Of a stretch of DNA of 64,000 bases, positions 46,300-58,362 are shown one piece after another. Source of the stretch: Ochotona curzoniae (lineage: Eukaryota; Chordata; Mammalia; Lagomorpha; Ochotonidae); the NCBI RefSeq assembly GCF_017591425.1, contig NW_024465751.1, positions 1,364,001-1,428,000 on the forward strand. The letters run 5' to 3'. The notes under the pieces are model-generated. The model did no database searches. It had not been told where the DNA came from and saw only the letters and a list, made by a program, of their open reading frames with translations. The stretch's first letter is position 1. The number at the start of each line of letters is the position of its first letter. A program made the position numbers and the translations under genes.

Positions 46300-48360
46300 G
46301 GTGCCCTGGATCTGAATCCTGGTTCCCTCTGTCCTAGACCCACTCTCCTCTCTCTTCTTTCTCCTTCTCGGTCTCTCCTGTTCGCTGCTGTTCGCTGTCA
46401 GCGTGCCGGTGAGGTCAAGATGCCATGTTGGTTGGTATTTGTGACTGACTTGCTGATTTCACAGAGTGCTGACGGCCCTGACAGTTCTGAGGCTGTTTTG
46501 TGCCAAGTCCCCTGGCCAGGATGTAATGCTTTTCTCAGGAGTTGGCATTTCTTGAGGAGAGACGCTCCTCGTCAGGTCGTATCCGGGATGCTGGTCACGC
46601 CTCCTGTTGATTCCGTGACTGCTTCTGTTGTTCCTCCGTCCCCAGCTGGGCACCTGTTGGTCCATCCTCTCCCCTCAGGCTTGCTCCTTTGCCGGCCTGT
46701 CCACACTGTGCTCTCTGCCAGGAAGTCACAGCGCAGTTGGTACCTAGGGAGCAGAAAGCCACGTGACACCTCTTTGGCAACAGAATATCTGTGACAATCA
46801 TTTTTGAGAAATTCCTCCATGTGTTAACTGTTTATATAAGCACAGACGCATGAACATTTATTTTATATTTCCTAGTTTGAGCCAAATTCTTCCAGTGTTG
46901 TTCCTTGGGGACTGTTGGCTTCCTCGCCCCATCAACGGCGATTCCCCGGTTGGACTGTCCCTGCTTCGTCCCTCAGTTCCTTCCTCCGCCTCCCTGTCTT
47001 TCCTTTCTTTGCTGTTTCTGATTTGTTTGTTTTTTAAACAACTTTGGTTTGTCCTAGGCAATCTGAGATAAAGCTGAGAAGCCCTGTCATCAAGGTGTGG
47101 CCAAAAGGATATCAGGCTTACTAATTCTGCACAAAATAATGAATATGTAAATATGTAAATGAATTGACAGACAGGAAAATGCAGGGTGCTGGACAGAGCC
47201 ATGGAGGTGGCACTGAGAGTTCTGATTCAATGTTGCTTTGTGTCCTCTTCCATGGACCAGCATTTACAATTCATGAAAGGAAACAGGTTGGAAAGGGTGA
47301 CATTTCAGCGGAGGGGGACTTAGTAGGCTATTTTTGAGAACAGAGGACATGCCCCACAGTGTGATAGGGAACGTGTATCCATTTATTCACTCTTCACGTA
47401 TCCAAATCATCAGTGACGGCAAAGCATGGTTTAAATGCTGTGATTCCCCCAGATCATTTACTGAACACCGACTACATGCAAATCTCTACTGAGTCATAGA
47501 CCCCTCACCAAGAGAGGCCATAGGCTGTGCTGCAGATGAAGAAATAGTCTTGGAGAACTTGGGAGCTTTTACAGAGCTTGCCTGGGGGCAGGCAGGGTCC
47601 AGTGTGGCTCAGTCGGCCGGACTCCAGGGCTTGTGCTAGCCAAGACTCAGCGTCTCTCTCCTCTAACTGCAGGTCTCCTCTCAGGGAGCACACTGGTAGC
47701 TCACACAGGAGCTAGAGGACTTTTCTCCAGCTCCTAGTCAACTATCAGTGTTCTGACAATTAACTTTGATCTGACTGCTGATAGGGTTCCTGGGTAAGCC
47801 GCACCGAGGACAATAGTCCAGGAGGGACTTCACCAGTCCACACCCTCATGAGCATGAGAAAGACTAGGAACACTGCAGTGTCAAGGCCACACAGCCTGCC
47901 TGCACACAAAGCCTTGTCCTGGCACGTGGGATGCACGTGGAGGTAGCCTCTTGGTGAGTGAGAAGCAGTGAGCTTTGGAAAACACACAGAAAGCTGGACA
48001 GATCTCTAAGGATTGTTCAGGGCAGGGGAAACACAGCCAGAGCTCAAAGCAGGAAGAGGACATCAACACGGTTCTCGGATCAACTGTGAGCCAAGCACAC
48101 TCAGGTAGAACGTGAAGTGGTGCTCCTGCGTGCTCCAGGAGCCTGCCAGGTCCCGCAGTCCCTGCAGAGCTGGATGCAACATCACTAACTTGGGGCTCAT
48201 GAGGTTGGCACTTTGCATAACTCCAGGTATCTTTCAGAAGCTTCCCCCAGTACTCTGCTGTGAATTCCTTTCCCTGTGTAGGCTAGAGTAACGCTGGTCC
48301 TCACTGCTAACAGGCAGCAGTGGGTATGGCAAAACATACCCACTATGCTAATAGAATTTA
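46300..48360. other. No recognised gene
   Basis: A 124-codon frame (46420-46794) and a 114-codon minus-strand frame (46858-47202) have no known motifs. A MIR/L2-like motif (catttactgaacaccgacta) is at about 47454, weak. Confidence 0.4.
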
Positions 48361-48420
48361 TTGCACAAATCAAGCAATAAAACTGTTCAATTGCACAAAT
48401 CAAGCAATAAAGATAAGCCT
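48361..48420 (+). repeat. 30-bp tandem duplication
   Basis: ttgcacaaatcaagcaataa begins both 30-base units (48361 and 48391). The first 21 bases are identical and the remainder differs. Each unit contains AATAAA. Confidence 0.95.
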
Positions 48421-49682
48421 GTTCATGTGCATTTTACAGCTCCCTAGATAGTAAAAAGGATCATAGTCTCAAAGAAGAATGTTCAACCTTAAATTAATAC
48501 AAAGTCCCCATCATCCCCGCCCTTCAGGCCACTGATTTCGCAGAGAACGTCCAAGGCCCACGTGAACAGGAAAATGGACGGGGGAGAAGTGATGGATTCA
48601 AGCATCTGTCCTTTGTGGCACCATGCAGTTTAATGATGAGTTAAGCGACAGTCTCCCCACCTCCTCCACAACCAGGCTGGGCACTGAGCAGGGGTACTTC
48701 ACAGCAGTTGGTCACTCTTCTCCCTTTCTCCACATCCAACTGCAGTGGCTCCCTTGTCCACTCAGTGCCTCTGGTCAGGCTTAGGATACATGATTTTTGC
48801 ATGGCAGGCTAGTCCCTCATCAAACCTCAGGTGGCGGCTTTTGTCAATGAACAGGTTCAAAGTTGCCCTGGCCTTCTTTCTCCCCACAAAAATGCTTGGA
48901 GGCCCGGATGCCAAGAGAGCCACCATACATCTCCATCTACAGAGGAGAGATGGGCCTGGGAATGGACCTGGAAATCCAGCAGAGGACAGTTTTCTGAGAT
49001 ATTTATGCAAAAAATACAAGAAAAAAGTTTTCTATTGTCAATCACTCCTCAGAAAGTACAGTTCTTACTAAAAACACAGGAGTCATTTAGACATTTGAAA
49101 CAACTGAAAGCAGACAAACAAGCAAAGGTAATGAAGAAGGTGAGGGAACCCTTTGTGAACTTTTGTTGAGAGTACTGGCTGCGTGCATGTGTGAGTCAGG
49201 AAGTGTGTGAGGGGCGTTGGTTTTCGCCTGAAATGGGCCGTCCAGTGAGCACTGTGGTGAGCGGTCACACTCTCACTGGATGAGCGGGAGAGTGGGTGAA
49301 GGGGGGATGGGGCACATTCTGAAAAGTTCTCTAAATTCACATGAGGTACTGGAGAGTTGGGGTCTCCAAACACTATCACCTCCCGTCGCGCCTCACCCTT
49401 CAGCGCATTGGTTCTCTATGGGTTCACAGAGTCACACAGTGATTGCAAGGTTGCAGTGCTGGGCACACGGGAGCAGCACAGCCCTGAGGACTGCGGGGCA
49501 CACAGCTGTTCTGCTCTGGGATGCCATCCCCTCTGTCCTTGCAGAGCCGGAGAGGAGACATCAATGTGATTTTGAGTAAGTTCCCTTTCCTGCCTGGACC
49601 TAGGTTCCAGTCAAACGCACACACAGTACCCCGCAGTCCCAGGGTAACCACTGGCCTGGTGGGATTCAAGGCGTCGCTTACA
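48421..49682. other. No recognised gene
   Basis: Overlapping frames at 48745-49169 and 49280-49579 have no known motif. Confidence 0.4.
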
Positions 49683-49722
49683 CAGCGTCTAAGTGCCCTG
49701 CCCAGCGTCTAAGTGCCCTCAG
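49683..49722 (+). repeat. 20-bp tandem duplication
   Basis: cagcgtctaagtgccct at 49683 and 49703, identical over 17 bases. Confidence 0.95.
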
Positions 49723-49889
49723 CACCTGCAGGAGCTCAGCCTGAATCAGAATGTGCTTCAGTGAGTGAGACAACACAAGGCAGCTCACATGCTAAAGGAT
49801 GAGCTACAGACAGGGAGGCATGGCTCGGCCTTGTGAATGGCCAGAAAAAAGTGTCCATTTCAGTTCAGCAGCAGGAGATGAAGTTTTCT

Positions 49890-50172
49890 AAGGCTACCAT
49901 GGTGGCACAGCAAGCTAAGCTGCTTTTTAGAATGTTGGCATCCTGGATGCTCTGCTTCTTATCCAACGCCCTGCCAATGTGCCTGGGAAAGCAGTGGAGG
50001 ATGGCCAAGTCCTGTGTGGAAGACCCAGATGATGTTCTTGGATCTTGCCTTTGACCTGGTCCAGCCTTGGCAGCTGCAGCCATTGAGGACATGTACAAGC
50101 AGATGGAAGATTTTATCTCTGTTTCTCTCTCTGTGTAACTTGACCTTGAAAACTAATAAAAAATCTTAAGAA
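49890..50172 (+). mobile_element. CSINE-type SINE
   Basis: ctaccatggtggcacagcaa head, gggaaagcagtggaggatgg, cctggtccagccttggcagc, tctgtttctctctctgtgta and a final aataaaaaatctt. Confidence 0.88.
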
Positions 50173-50409
50173 AAAATTATTTGATGAAAAATATTTTAAA
50201 TATATGTATAACATTTTCATAATATAGATTTTCCATGTGGTCTTTCCTATATTCAATAATTGTATGCAGATTGTTTTGCTGACAAAGAATAGTAATTAAC
50301 GAGACAGACATCAATATTAAGTAAGATTTTAGCTTCCGTTATTACAATAAAGTACATTAACCAAATCATTTACTAGTTCTGCTTGTAGTAGGGATAAGGA
50401 TGGCAATAT

Positions 50410-50728
50410 TTATTTTAAAAATGTATTTATTTTATTTGAAAGAGTTACAGAAAGAGCGAAGGAGGGAAACAGAAAGGAAGATTTTCCATCTACTGGCTCA
50501 CTCAACAAATAGCTACAGCATCATGAACTGGGAGGGTCCAAGGCTAAGAGCTAGGAGCTTTCTCCATATCTCCCACATCAGTGCAGGGGCCCAACACCCT
50601 GGGCCGTTCTCCACTCTGAAGCCACTAACGGGATCAAACATGGAGCAGCCAGGACATGAATCAGCACCCGTGTGGGATGCTGGAACCATAGGTGAAGGGT
50701 TAGCCTGTTACACCACTGCGCCAGCCCC
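50410..50728 (-). mobile_element. CSINE-type SINE
   Basis: aaaaatgtatttattttatt, ccatctactggctcactcaa, ctcccacatcagtgcagggg and a clear 5' end at cactgcgccagcccc on the plus strand. Confidence 0.88.
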
Positions 50729-50837
50729 AACGGTGGCCATATTAATAAGAGCACACTCTGTGTGTTTAATAAATTAGATCATATCAGTAGTAAAAGGATT
50801 TATTACTGGATCTTTAAATATAGCTCAATGGATGACA

Positions 50838-50984
50838 TTTAATCATGCATTATGTTAACAGAATGATAAAAAAAAAAGAGCATAAGGCCCTCCAACATAA
50901 TGTAGAAGAAGCATTTGAAAAAATTCAATATTCTTTCATAACAAAAATGACACACTTCAAATGGAGGAATCCAATTATTAATAA
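50838..50984 (+). mobile_element. L1 ORF2 RT-domain fragment
   Basis: Encodes a short stretch readable as YVNRMIKKK...EEAFEKIQ, the start of the RT palm (compare EKALDKIQ in the young L1 at about 7893). The rest is lost where the SINE begins. Confidence 0.6.
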
Positions 50985-51835
50985 TGATGAACTGGCAACA
51001 GCTTCTGTCCTATTGCTTGCGTCCCATTGCTCCATTTCTGATCAAATTTCCTGCTAATGTCCTGGGGAAAGTAGCCAGATGAGGTAAGTCCTTGGACCCC
51101 TGCCACCATGTGGGAGATAGGAATGAAGCTCCCAGCTCCTGGCTTCAGCCTGACCAAGTACTGGCCATGGCAATATTTGGAGAGTGAACCCACCGATGAA
51201 GATAACTTTCTGTCCCCCTTTCTTTCCAAACTCTTGTTGTAGGGTTTTTTGACCCTGAATATGGCAGCAACCTCAATTCTTGAAGAATTTTCGTACGGAC
51301 ACAGTTTAGTTTTAAAGCAAGATTTATTAGAAAAGTTGAGAAGAGAGGCTCCCGTCCTAGCGACGGGAGGGGGCTCTGAGATAGGAAGGACCCTTACCGC
51401 CTGCCATAGTGGCAGGAGGACAAGAAGAACCCGTATTAATGGTGGGGAATGCACCTTTTAAAGGTTTACCTCAAAGATGTTTCTCCATAAACAAAGAAAA
51501 TTCCTGGTTTCCATGGTACCCGGCCTTGGGACAAAAGGCCACAAAGGTGTCACTGGCCAACTTCCTTGGTCCCTTTCTAATGATAAAGAGGCCAGTTTGA
51601 AGCCCTGCCCCTCACAATGGCCGGAGGTGATGGCCGGTACTTCAGGTGGGGAATTGATATGCTAATAGCACCCTTGTGCCTTGGAAGAGACATGCTGTGG
51701 TGAATCTAAGACATGGTGGGGGGTTTTATATTTGAAAAAATGACTTGGGGACCCAGAATACCCTAACTGCCTACTACCCAGTCTAACTCCTCTCACACTC
51801 TGACTTTCAAAATACATGAATAAATCTTTAAAACA
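50985..51835 (+). mobile_element. CSINE-type SINE interrupted by an LTR
   Basis: Left part to 51237 has gaagctcccagctcctggct and atttggagagtgaacccacc. The right part from about 51769 has actctgactttcaaaataca and tgaataaatctttaaaac. Together they give one SINE, split by the LTR at 51238-51768. Confidence 0.75.
51238..51768 (-). mobile_element. Solo LTR inserted in a SINE
   Basis: About 531 bases. On the minus strand it starts gttagggtattctggg and ends aaaaaaccctaca, imperfect inverted ends. It carries a TATA-like ctttaaaagg (plus strand 51454-51464) and an AATAAA (plus strand TTTATT at 51323), with a U5-like tail after it. A solo LTR by structure. It must be younger than the SINE it splits. 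A target-site duplication is not clear, so ends may be off by several bases. Confidence 0.7.
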
Positions 51836-51849
51836 TACAGATCCTGGAA

Positions 51850-53015
51850 ATGATTCACAGCACATATGGTCAAAGGGAGTTGTATGTGTGTCCCGAGACC
51901 TTATAATAGGAAAAGGGAGTAGTCTTCGGAAAAGGTACATCTCCAGATGCAAAAGAATGAGGTCAAACCTGCGTTTTGCAGCATGTATAAAAACTAGCTC
52001 AATGCGGATCAAAGACAAACATCGGAGCTATAAGGAAACATGAGAAAAAATTGTCAAATTGAATTTGGCAAAGAGTTTTAGAACACCAGAAGTACAGGTA
52101 ATACAAGTGAAAAACAGCCAAATTTGACAGCAGTTTTAAAACTTCTGTACGTTAAAGAATGAAATGAACAGAGAAAAGACAGCCTACAGACTAGGAGAGA
52201 ATATTTTCTAACCATATACCTGATACAGGGTAAAAAAAAAAAACTCCTATAACTCCATAATAACAACAAAACATTCGATTTTTAAAGTGGGCAAGGGCCC
52301 CAAATAGACACAAGTGACTAGTAGGCAAATGAAAATGCCCTCAACACTGCTAATCACAAGGAAGAGGAATGTTCCGGTCATAGCAGGGTAGCTCTTAAGG
52401 CCCACCAGGATCCCCACATTTGCTTTCTAATGGAAACAGATAGCAGGTGCAGAGTCCTCTGTGCTTGGTTCGTCAGAATGTAAAATGGTACAGCCACTGT
52501 AGAAAACAGTACAGCTGTCTCTAAAACAAAAACAAAATAACTCTATGATCTCAAAATTCAAACTTCTGGATGTGTAACTGAAAGAATGAAAGTGGAGTCT
52601 AGGCGAGTTCTTCGTAGTCCGTGTGCATTGTGCTAATACGATGGACAACTGCACACATACACACAGCGGAATATTACTCCCTCTTAAAAAGATGGAAATT
52701 TGGATATGTGCCAAAGCATAAAAGTTGGAGAATATTACACAGGGAGAAATAAGCTATTCATAAGAGATGAACACTAATAGAAAATGAACTTTCAGGTCCC
52801 CAGGGCTACGGAGAGGGCAGCCTGAGAAATTACTGTTTAATGGAGCGGAGTTTAGCTTTGCAGGCCCATTAAAGTCCTGAGACTAATTGCCCAACAATGT
52901 GAAGACAAAGTTTATGCTATGTGTATTTTACTAGAATCAAAATTATCAAACAAATGTTTGAAAATCTGAAAGAATAAAAATTAATTCAATTGTATCACTA
53001 AGTAAAGGAAAATAA
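51850..53015 (+). mobile_element. Ancient L1 3' half
   Basis: ORF2 C-terminal blocks in order: aatttggcaaagag (52063), gtaggcaaatgaaaatgccc (52321), atgtaaaatggtacagccac (52479) and gcggaatattactccctctt (52667), then a decayed 3' UTR. Frames are destroyed. Confidence 0.75.
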
Positions 53016-53069
53016 TTTCGGACCACTGCAGTTACCATGCCCCCTTGAACCCGCTTGAGAGCTCCTAGC

Positions 53070-53230
53070 TCATACCGTCTCATGGAGAAGACACGAAGCA
53101 GCGAATCCGAATTTTAAATCTTGGTCTTACCACTGACTGGCTGCCTGCCTACGCTCAGTTTTATGACATAAATGAGGGTAGTTACTGTACATACAACGGG
53201 CATGAGCTAACAAACAGGAAAATTGCTTCC
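53070..53230 (+). mobile_element. MIR SINE relic
   Basis: tcttggtcttaccactgact, then ctcagttttatgacataaat and gggtagttactgtacatac, in MIR order. Confidence 0.6.
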
Positions 53231-53234
53231 ATGA

Positions 53235-54596
53235 ATGTTCTGCACAGCGCAAACAGTCAAGTAAGAGTTGGCCCTAAAGTTTATTCTGTTTCAGTGGCAG
53301 CTGCCATTAACAGACCAGGGACCAGGCTGCAGCCATGGTGCTGGGCATGTGCTGTTCTTGTCCGCAGGCCTGGGCAACTCTCTAAGGCAAGTGTGACACC
53401 AACAATAAAAGTTTGTGAAGCCCTGCTTCCTGCTTTGTGCTGGAGTACAGGCTAAACGTGTCCATCCCTGGGGAGCTCCCCGGGCACCTCACCTGCCCAC
53501 TGGCACTTGTTGCTCAGAAGGACCTCCTGCTTAGTGCACTGCGATACCAACACCATCTAATGCTATTTCAACAAGAGGGTTTGCATTGTCACGTTACACT
53601 GGACCCCACACATAGCATGGCCAGTTCTTCTTGGACCAGCCAATAGGCAGAGGGCTGGAAGCATCTAACTGTGGTGACTGCAGAAGATCCCAGAGGACAA
53701 CAGGATGAGGAGGAGAAAGAAGCGGAAGGGCACAGGCTCCCAGATGAGCATGGGAGGGACACAAAACAGGAAGTGGCAGAGCCAACTAAAACCCTCTGAA
53801 GGCTCAGCCTCTGTGTTGCCCCTCATGCCACTCTGCCCTGGACAACACCTCTGGAGACAACACTATCCCACCCAACTGCACTCAAACCATTCCCCATCCA
53901 TGCGGCATTTGGGTTTGTTTCTGCGATGTGGTCCCGTCTCAGCGGATCTCCCTGTGGATGTTCCGAAGTTGTTCACTGGGCATCCTGCTGCTAGCCCTCA
54001 GCAGAAGCACTGCCTGAACTCCCGAAGAAAGGCAAGGTGCACCAAAAAGGAGACCTCTGAGGGCGTCCACATCTTTTTCTGGAGGATTTTGCAGGGGCAA
54101 ATGAAGGCATTCAATGAGCCAAAACAATTACGCCTTACATTCCGAGCCTCCCAGGAGCTAGGGTCCAGGAAGGTCTCTGAAGCCCCTTGCTTGCAGGGAT
54201 TAGAATGCCATTCACCCTGCCTGCTACAAATCCTTACACACCTTTCATAGGCAGTCTCAAGTTTGTTTTCTTCTGGTTAGGAGGTGGTTTAGCTGCAAAA
54301 TAAAAAGAGAAGTGCGTAGATTTTTTCTGAGAGGTGGTACGAGGGTTGGAGCAAGAACGTGTGTAAGGTACAGGGATCTTTATGATAAGAAATATAAAGG
54401 TTTTCATGCAGGAGCTGGAAAGTCTCAGTCTGTTGGTGCTGGCTGATCTGAGGAGCTTTTAACAAGAAGCAAGGAAGCCACTAGATGTTACACATACATA
54501 CACAAACACACGTACTCTCTCACCTGTACACCTGACAAAACATTGAATTATTTTCATGCTTTTCATGGCTTCCTTCTTTTATCTCACCTGCTAAGA
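53235..54596. other. No recognised gene; one 181-codon open frame
   Basis: The frame at 53705-54250 starts at ATG and is among the longest outside the L1. It is basic at the start and Ser/Pro/Leu-rich, with no domain, signal peptide or transmembrane segment that I recognise, and no obvious splice-linked partner. Best treated as chance. Confidence 0.4.
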
Positions 54597-54613
54597 TAAA
54601 ATCTGCTTGCATT

Positions 54614-54947
54614 GGGCCCAGTGGCGTGGCCTAGTGGCTGAAGTCCTCACCTTGAACACCCCAGGATCCCATATGGCCACCAGTTCTATCCCAGCAGCTC
54701 CACTTCCATTTCAGTTCCCTGCTTGTGGCCTGGAAAAGCAGTCGAGGATGGCCCAAAGCTTTGGGACCCTGCACCCGCGTGGGGGTACCCTGAAAGAAGT
54801 TCCTGGCTCCTGGCTTCGGATCGGCATCGCACCGGCCGTTGCGCTCACTTGGGGAGTGAATCATCGGACGGAAGATCTTCCTCTCTGTCTCTCCTCCTCG
54901 CTGTATATCTGCCTTTCCAATAAATAAATAAATCTATAAAAAAAAAA
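54614..54947 (+). mobile_element. Young CSINE with target-site duplication
   Basis: Full-length copy. Pol III A box TGGCCTAGTGG at 54627-54637 fits TRGYNNAGYGG, and a B-box-like agttctatccc is at 54682. The tail has aataaataaataaatct and an A run. The flanks repeat atctgcttgcatt at 54601-54613 and 54948-54960, extended by As, marking L1-type insertion. Confidence 0.95.
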
Positions 54948-54960
54948 ATCTGCTTGCATT

Positions 54961-56019
54961 GCTTGTCTAAGCTTTAGTTTACTAAGTGACGATTGAAATG
55001 GAAATGACGAGAGAGGTTAAAACAATCTTCTAAGTTGCACTGAGGTTGAACAGGGAAGACTTCAGGAAGGCGTCCAGGATGTTTTATTGGGGTGATCATT
55101 CCTCCTGTGACCCTTTTCTGGGAAATGAATGTTAACAAAGCAATGCGATCCCCTGTAAGATGTTAACAGTCATGTCGGCTTCTCTGGAGACGATGTCATC
55201 TTGCTGAGGTCAAGTTATAACTTCAATGGAAATGGGAATAAGAACCCTGGAGTCGACTGCCAAGTGTGTCCCGTGCCCACTGCCACCTTCTCACGGTAGT
55301 AAGTTCCTCCGGGCATTAGCAAGGGACATGGCACTCAACTACAAGCAGTCCCCTGCCCAGCTGCCACTGCAGCTGCAAAGGTGGCATGACTCAAACTGGC
55401 CAAAGAAGTTGTGAGCAGGAATGCTGTGAGTGCCAGCAAGGCACGGCCGTGCTGCTCAAGGAAAGGGGTACACACTGTACTTCCCTTCCCTCCATACAAG
55501 ACAGAACAATTTGTTTTGACCTGAGATGAAGGCTGTTCGGAGTTCACTCTGCACGGTTATGTAAGAGAGAAATACACAACCATAATTTTGTAATAAGGAA
55601 GGTGATAAGATAAAAGCTATTGCTGTGGCAACTGCCCTCTTCCTGAGAAGTACGTGATATATTTGGAAAGCTGATGAGGAGGCAGTGGGGTGCAGCAGGG
55701 TGTGGAGTGTGCATGTGGGTCTTCTTACTTTACAAGGTTGTGGTGAGGAAGAAATTCAGTGAAAGCCCTTTTGTGAAGAAACGCTCTGTAAGGGCAGACA
55801 CACCATGATTTGGATGATGTTAAAATGAAACCCTTAATCTTTCCCCTAGGGAAAATGGTGTCCTCTAATATATTGTTTCTGTAAATGATCCTCAAATCTT
55901 CTGCGCTCAGAACACCAGTCCTGCCCCTTCATGTCCACTTGCATCTCAACTGCAGTGCCAGCTTCACAACAGGGCTCCTCTGCCAGGATCCTGGCCACAT
56001 CCACTTCCTGTGTTGCTTA
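54961..56019. other. No recognised gene
   Basis: Mixed sequence. A MIR-like trace (ttacaaggttgtggtgagga) is at about 55730, weak. Confidence 0.4.
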
Positions 56020-56420
56020 AAAATTGTAGTGGCCAACTGAGCAGTGTCCCCTTCCTCCCTGTCTTTTCTCCGAGCAGCGGCCAGAGGGATTCCGTCAAAA
56101 GCAGGCTCTGCTCCACGCCACGCGCTCCATGACTCCCAATAAGGGGAGGGACCGCATTCCTCCTACAGCATGCACTGGCCTCAGGACATGGCCTCCGACC
56201 CCTTCACCAACCAGCTCCTCCACAGGCTGTGTGACTGCAGCCCTGCTGACCTCTTGCAAACATCAGAAGCCTGAGCTAATCCTCCTGCAGATCCTACAGT
56301 TTGTCTACCCTCTACCCAGAATGCTGCAAGCTACTCCCTGCTCCCAACTCCCACAGGAATCAGGGACTATTCAGATGGCTCTTTTCAGAAAATGCAGGAT
56401 AGCAGGATGGGATCAAATTC
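56020..56420 (+). mobile_element. L2 LINE relic
   Basis: ggccagagggattccgtcaa, ctctgctccacgccacg, ccatgactcccaataagg, then ccctctacccagaatgctgc follow the L2 3' region in order. Confidence 0.6.
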
Positions 56421-57412
56421 TTCTCTTAGACTGGATACACATTCTTGATTCGAAGTACCAGATACTTAAAAATTTTTTTTACCCAATGTTTGAAATTCGT
56501 ATCAATCTTTTGCCCGAGGATCCCCATCACTCCTATGTCTATGAAAGTGAGTGAAAGCGTGGGTTCTTCCATGTAATATTGCCATCATCGCGGCATTTGT
56601 CCTGGTTGTTTAGACGTTGTCTGTGTTCACACCTCTGGAAAAGAAACCTCAGGAGGAGAGGTTTTGGATAATTTACCCCATCATCTACAAAGGCTAGAAA
56701 AGATTCCTGTACCTAATAAGACTTCAGCTCATTTTAGTTAAATAATAATAATAATAAATCCAACATGGAATGGGGGAACTGGCGCACTGTACAGAGGATG
56801 ACAGCGAAGGAGGAGGCCAGGAAACAGTTTAACGGGGTGGGCGGGGACACGAGGTGATGGCTGAGCAGGAATATGAGAGACAGTGGTGAATGATGCGAGG
56901 TAATCATGCAACGGGGTGTGACAGTCACTCGGGGATGTGACGTAATAATCTGACAGTCCACTATGTAGGGCTCATGAGCTTGGACAAGAAAATGCAGAAG
57001 AGGAAGTCCTCATCTAACTGCTGTGAAAGCGACTGATTTGGGAACCAGTGGAGGAGGCACACGGGGCTGGAGCCCTGAGCATGAGAGGAAGTAGATGAAG
57101 TAGACAGGGTGATGGGACCAGCCCAGCATCTACAGCAACACTCTACCCCGAGTAAGGTGCACATGTGTGGTGTGGGGACAGCATATGAGGCACTGTGGAC
57201 TGCTAAGGAAGTCTTGGCCTGAGAATCTGCAGTGTGCTAAGCCCGTCATGACAATGACCAAGTCCGTTTCCTTGACCTGCTGCCTTCCACGTGTCTTCCC
57301 TGCCTCACCTGCCCAAGGCCTTGCCTCTTCCGTTCCAGGACTTCCTGCTCTGCATGGGTTTCCTTACAAACGTCTGCTGCAGGCTGCTGTCTCTGCTGCT
57401 TTCTTTTGAGAC
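56421..57412. other. No recognised gene
   Basis: Mixed sequence with an AAT triplet run at about 56742-56757. Confidence 0.45.
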
Positions 57413-57466
57413 AGCCCCAGAGGGGGCCGACAGCCCAGAGGGGGCTGTCAGCCCAGAGGGGGCCGT
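57413..57466 (+). repeat. Three-copy 18-bp GC-rich tandem
   Basis: cagcccagagggggc(c/t)g(t/a) at about 57413, 57431 and 57449. The unit is a multiple of three, so a frame across it repeats SPEGAV; there is no other sign of coding. Confidence 0.85.
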
Positions 57467-57630
57467 GCCGGCTGCTCTTCCTTGTTTGCTGCAGGTGAGC
57501 CTCAGGATTCGGCCAGGGAAGGTACAGAAGGAACTCCCTTGCTGCTCTGTATCACAGGCCCAGGAATGTCAAGGCAAATGGACGTTGGCCCTAGAACCTG
57601 GCCCTCGGATGCTTATAAGATAGCCAGACA

Positions 57631-57959
57631 GGGCCCGGTGCAGTGGCGCAGTGGTTAAGGTCCTTGCCTTGCACACCCGGGATCCCATATGGGCGCCGGT
57701 TCTATCCCGGCAGCCCCGCTTCCCTTCCAGCTCCCTGCCTGTGGCTCGGGAAAGCAGTCGAGGACAGCCCAAAGCTTTGGGACCCTGCACCCGCATGGGA
57801 GACCCGGAAGAGGCTCCTGGCTTCGGACCAGCATAGCACCGACCGTTGCGCTCACTTGGGGAGTGAATCATCGGACGGAAGATCTTGCTCTCTGTCTCTC
57901 CTCTCTGTATATCCGCCTTTCCAATACAGAAAATAAAAAATAAATCTTAAAAAAAAAAA
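57631..57959 (+). mobile_element. Youngest CSINE copy, with target-site duplication
   Basis: A box TGGCGCAGTGG at 57644-57654 matches TRGYNNAGYGG exactly, and ggttctatcc at 57698-57707 is B-box-like. The tail runs into A13. Flanks carry aagatagccagaca at 57617-57630 and 57960-57973. This is the best reference copy in the window. Confidence 0.96.
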
Positions 57960-58059
57960 AAGATAGCCAGACAAACTAGCCTGGAGCCTGGGAGTGATGT
58001 CACAGTCTTAGGCAACTCATTGCCACTCCCTGTGCCTCTAATCTTTTTTCTTCCCTAAA

Positions 58060-58362
58060 TATTAATTTCTGCTGTTGTTACGTTTGGAAGGCAGATTTAC
58101 AGAAAGACGACAATACAGAAAAATTTTCCATCTGCTGATTCAACCCACACATGGGTGCAACAGCTGGAGCTGAGCCAATTCAAAGCCAGGAACCAGGAGC
58201 CTCCTCCAGGTCTCCCACAGGGGGAGCCCAAGGACCTGAGCCATCCACTGCTGCCTTCCCAGGCCACAAGCAGGGAGCTGGAAAGTGGTGCAGCTGATTC
58301 TGGAAGCAGATGCTAGCACAGCAAGGCAGAGGGTTAGCCTGTTGAGGAACAGTGCCAGCCTG
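58060..58362 (-). mobile_element. CSINE-type SINE
   Basis: ggaaggcagatttacagaaa, ccatctgctgattcaaccca, ctgccttcccaggccacaag, then a 5' end near aggaacagtgccagcctgg on the plus strand. Inverted relative to the young copy about 100 bases away. Confidence 0.88.

Noticed and set aside
46420..46794. 124-codon frame as a secreted or membrane protein
   Set aside because: The hydrophobic start is weak, there is no family match, and it lies in repeat-like DNA.
51185..51790. Clear target-site duplication for the LTR at 51238
   Set aside because: Several boundary choices were tried and none gave a convincing 4-6 base match on both sides.
53705..54250. 181-codon ATG frame as a host gene
   Set aside because: No recognisable domain, no exon partners, and composition like the surroundings. 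Conservation data would be needed.
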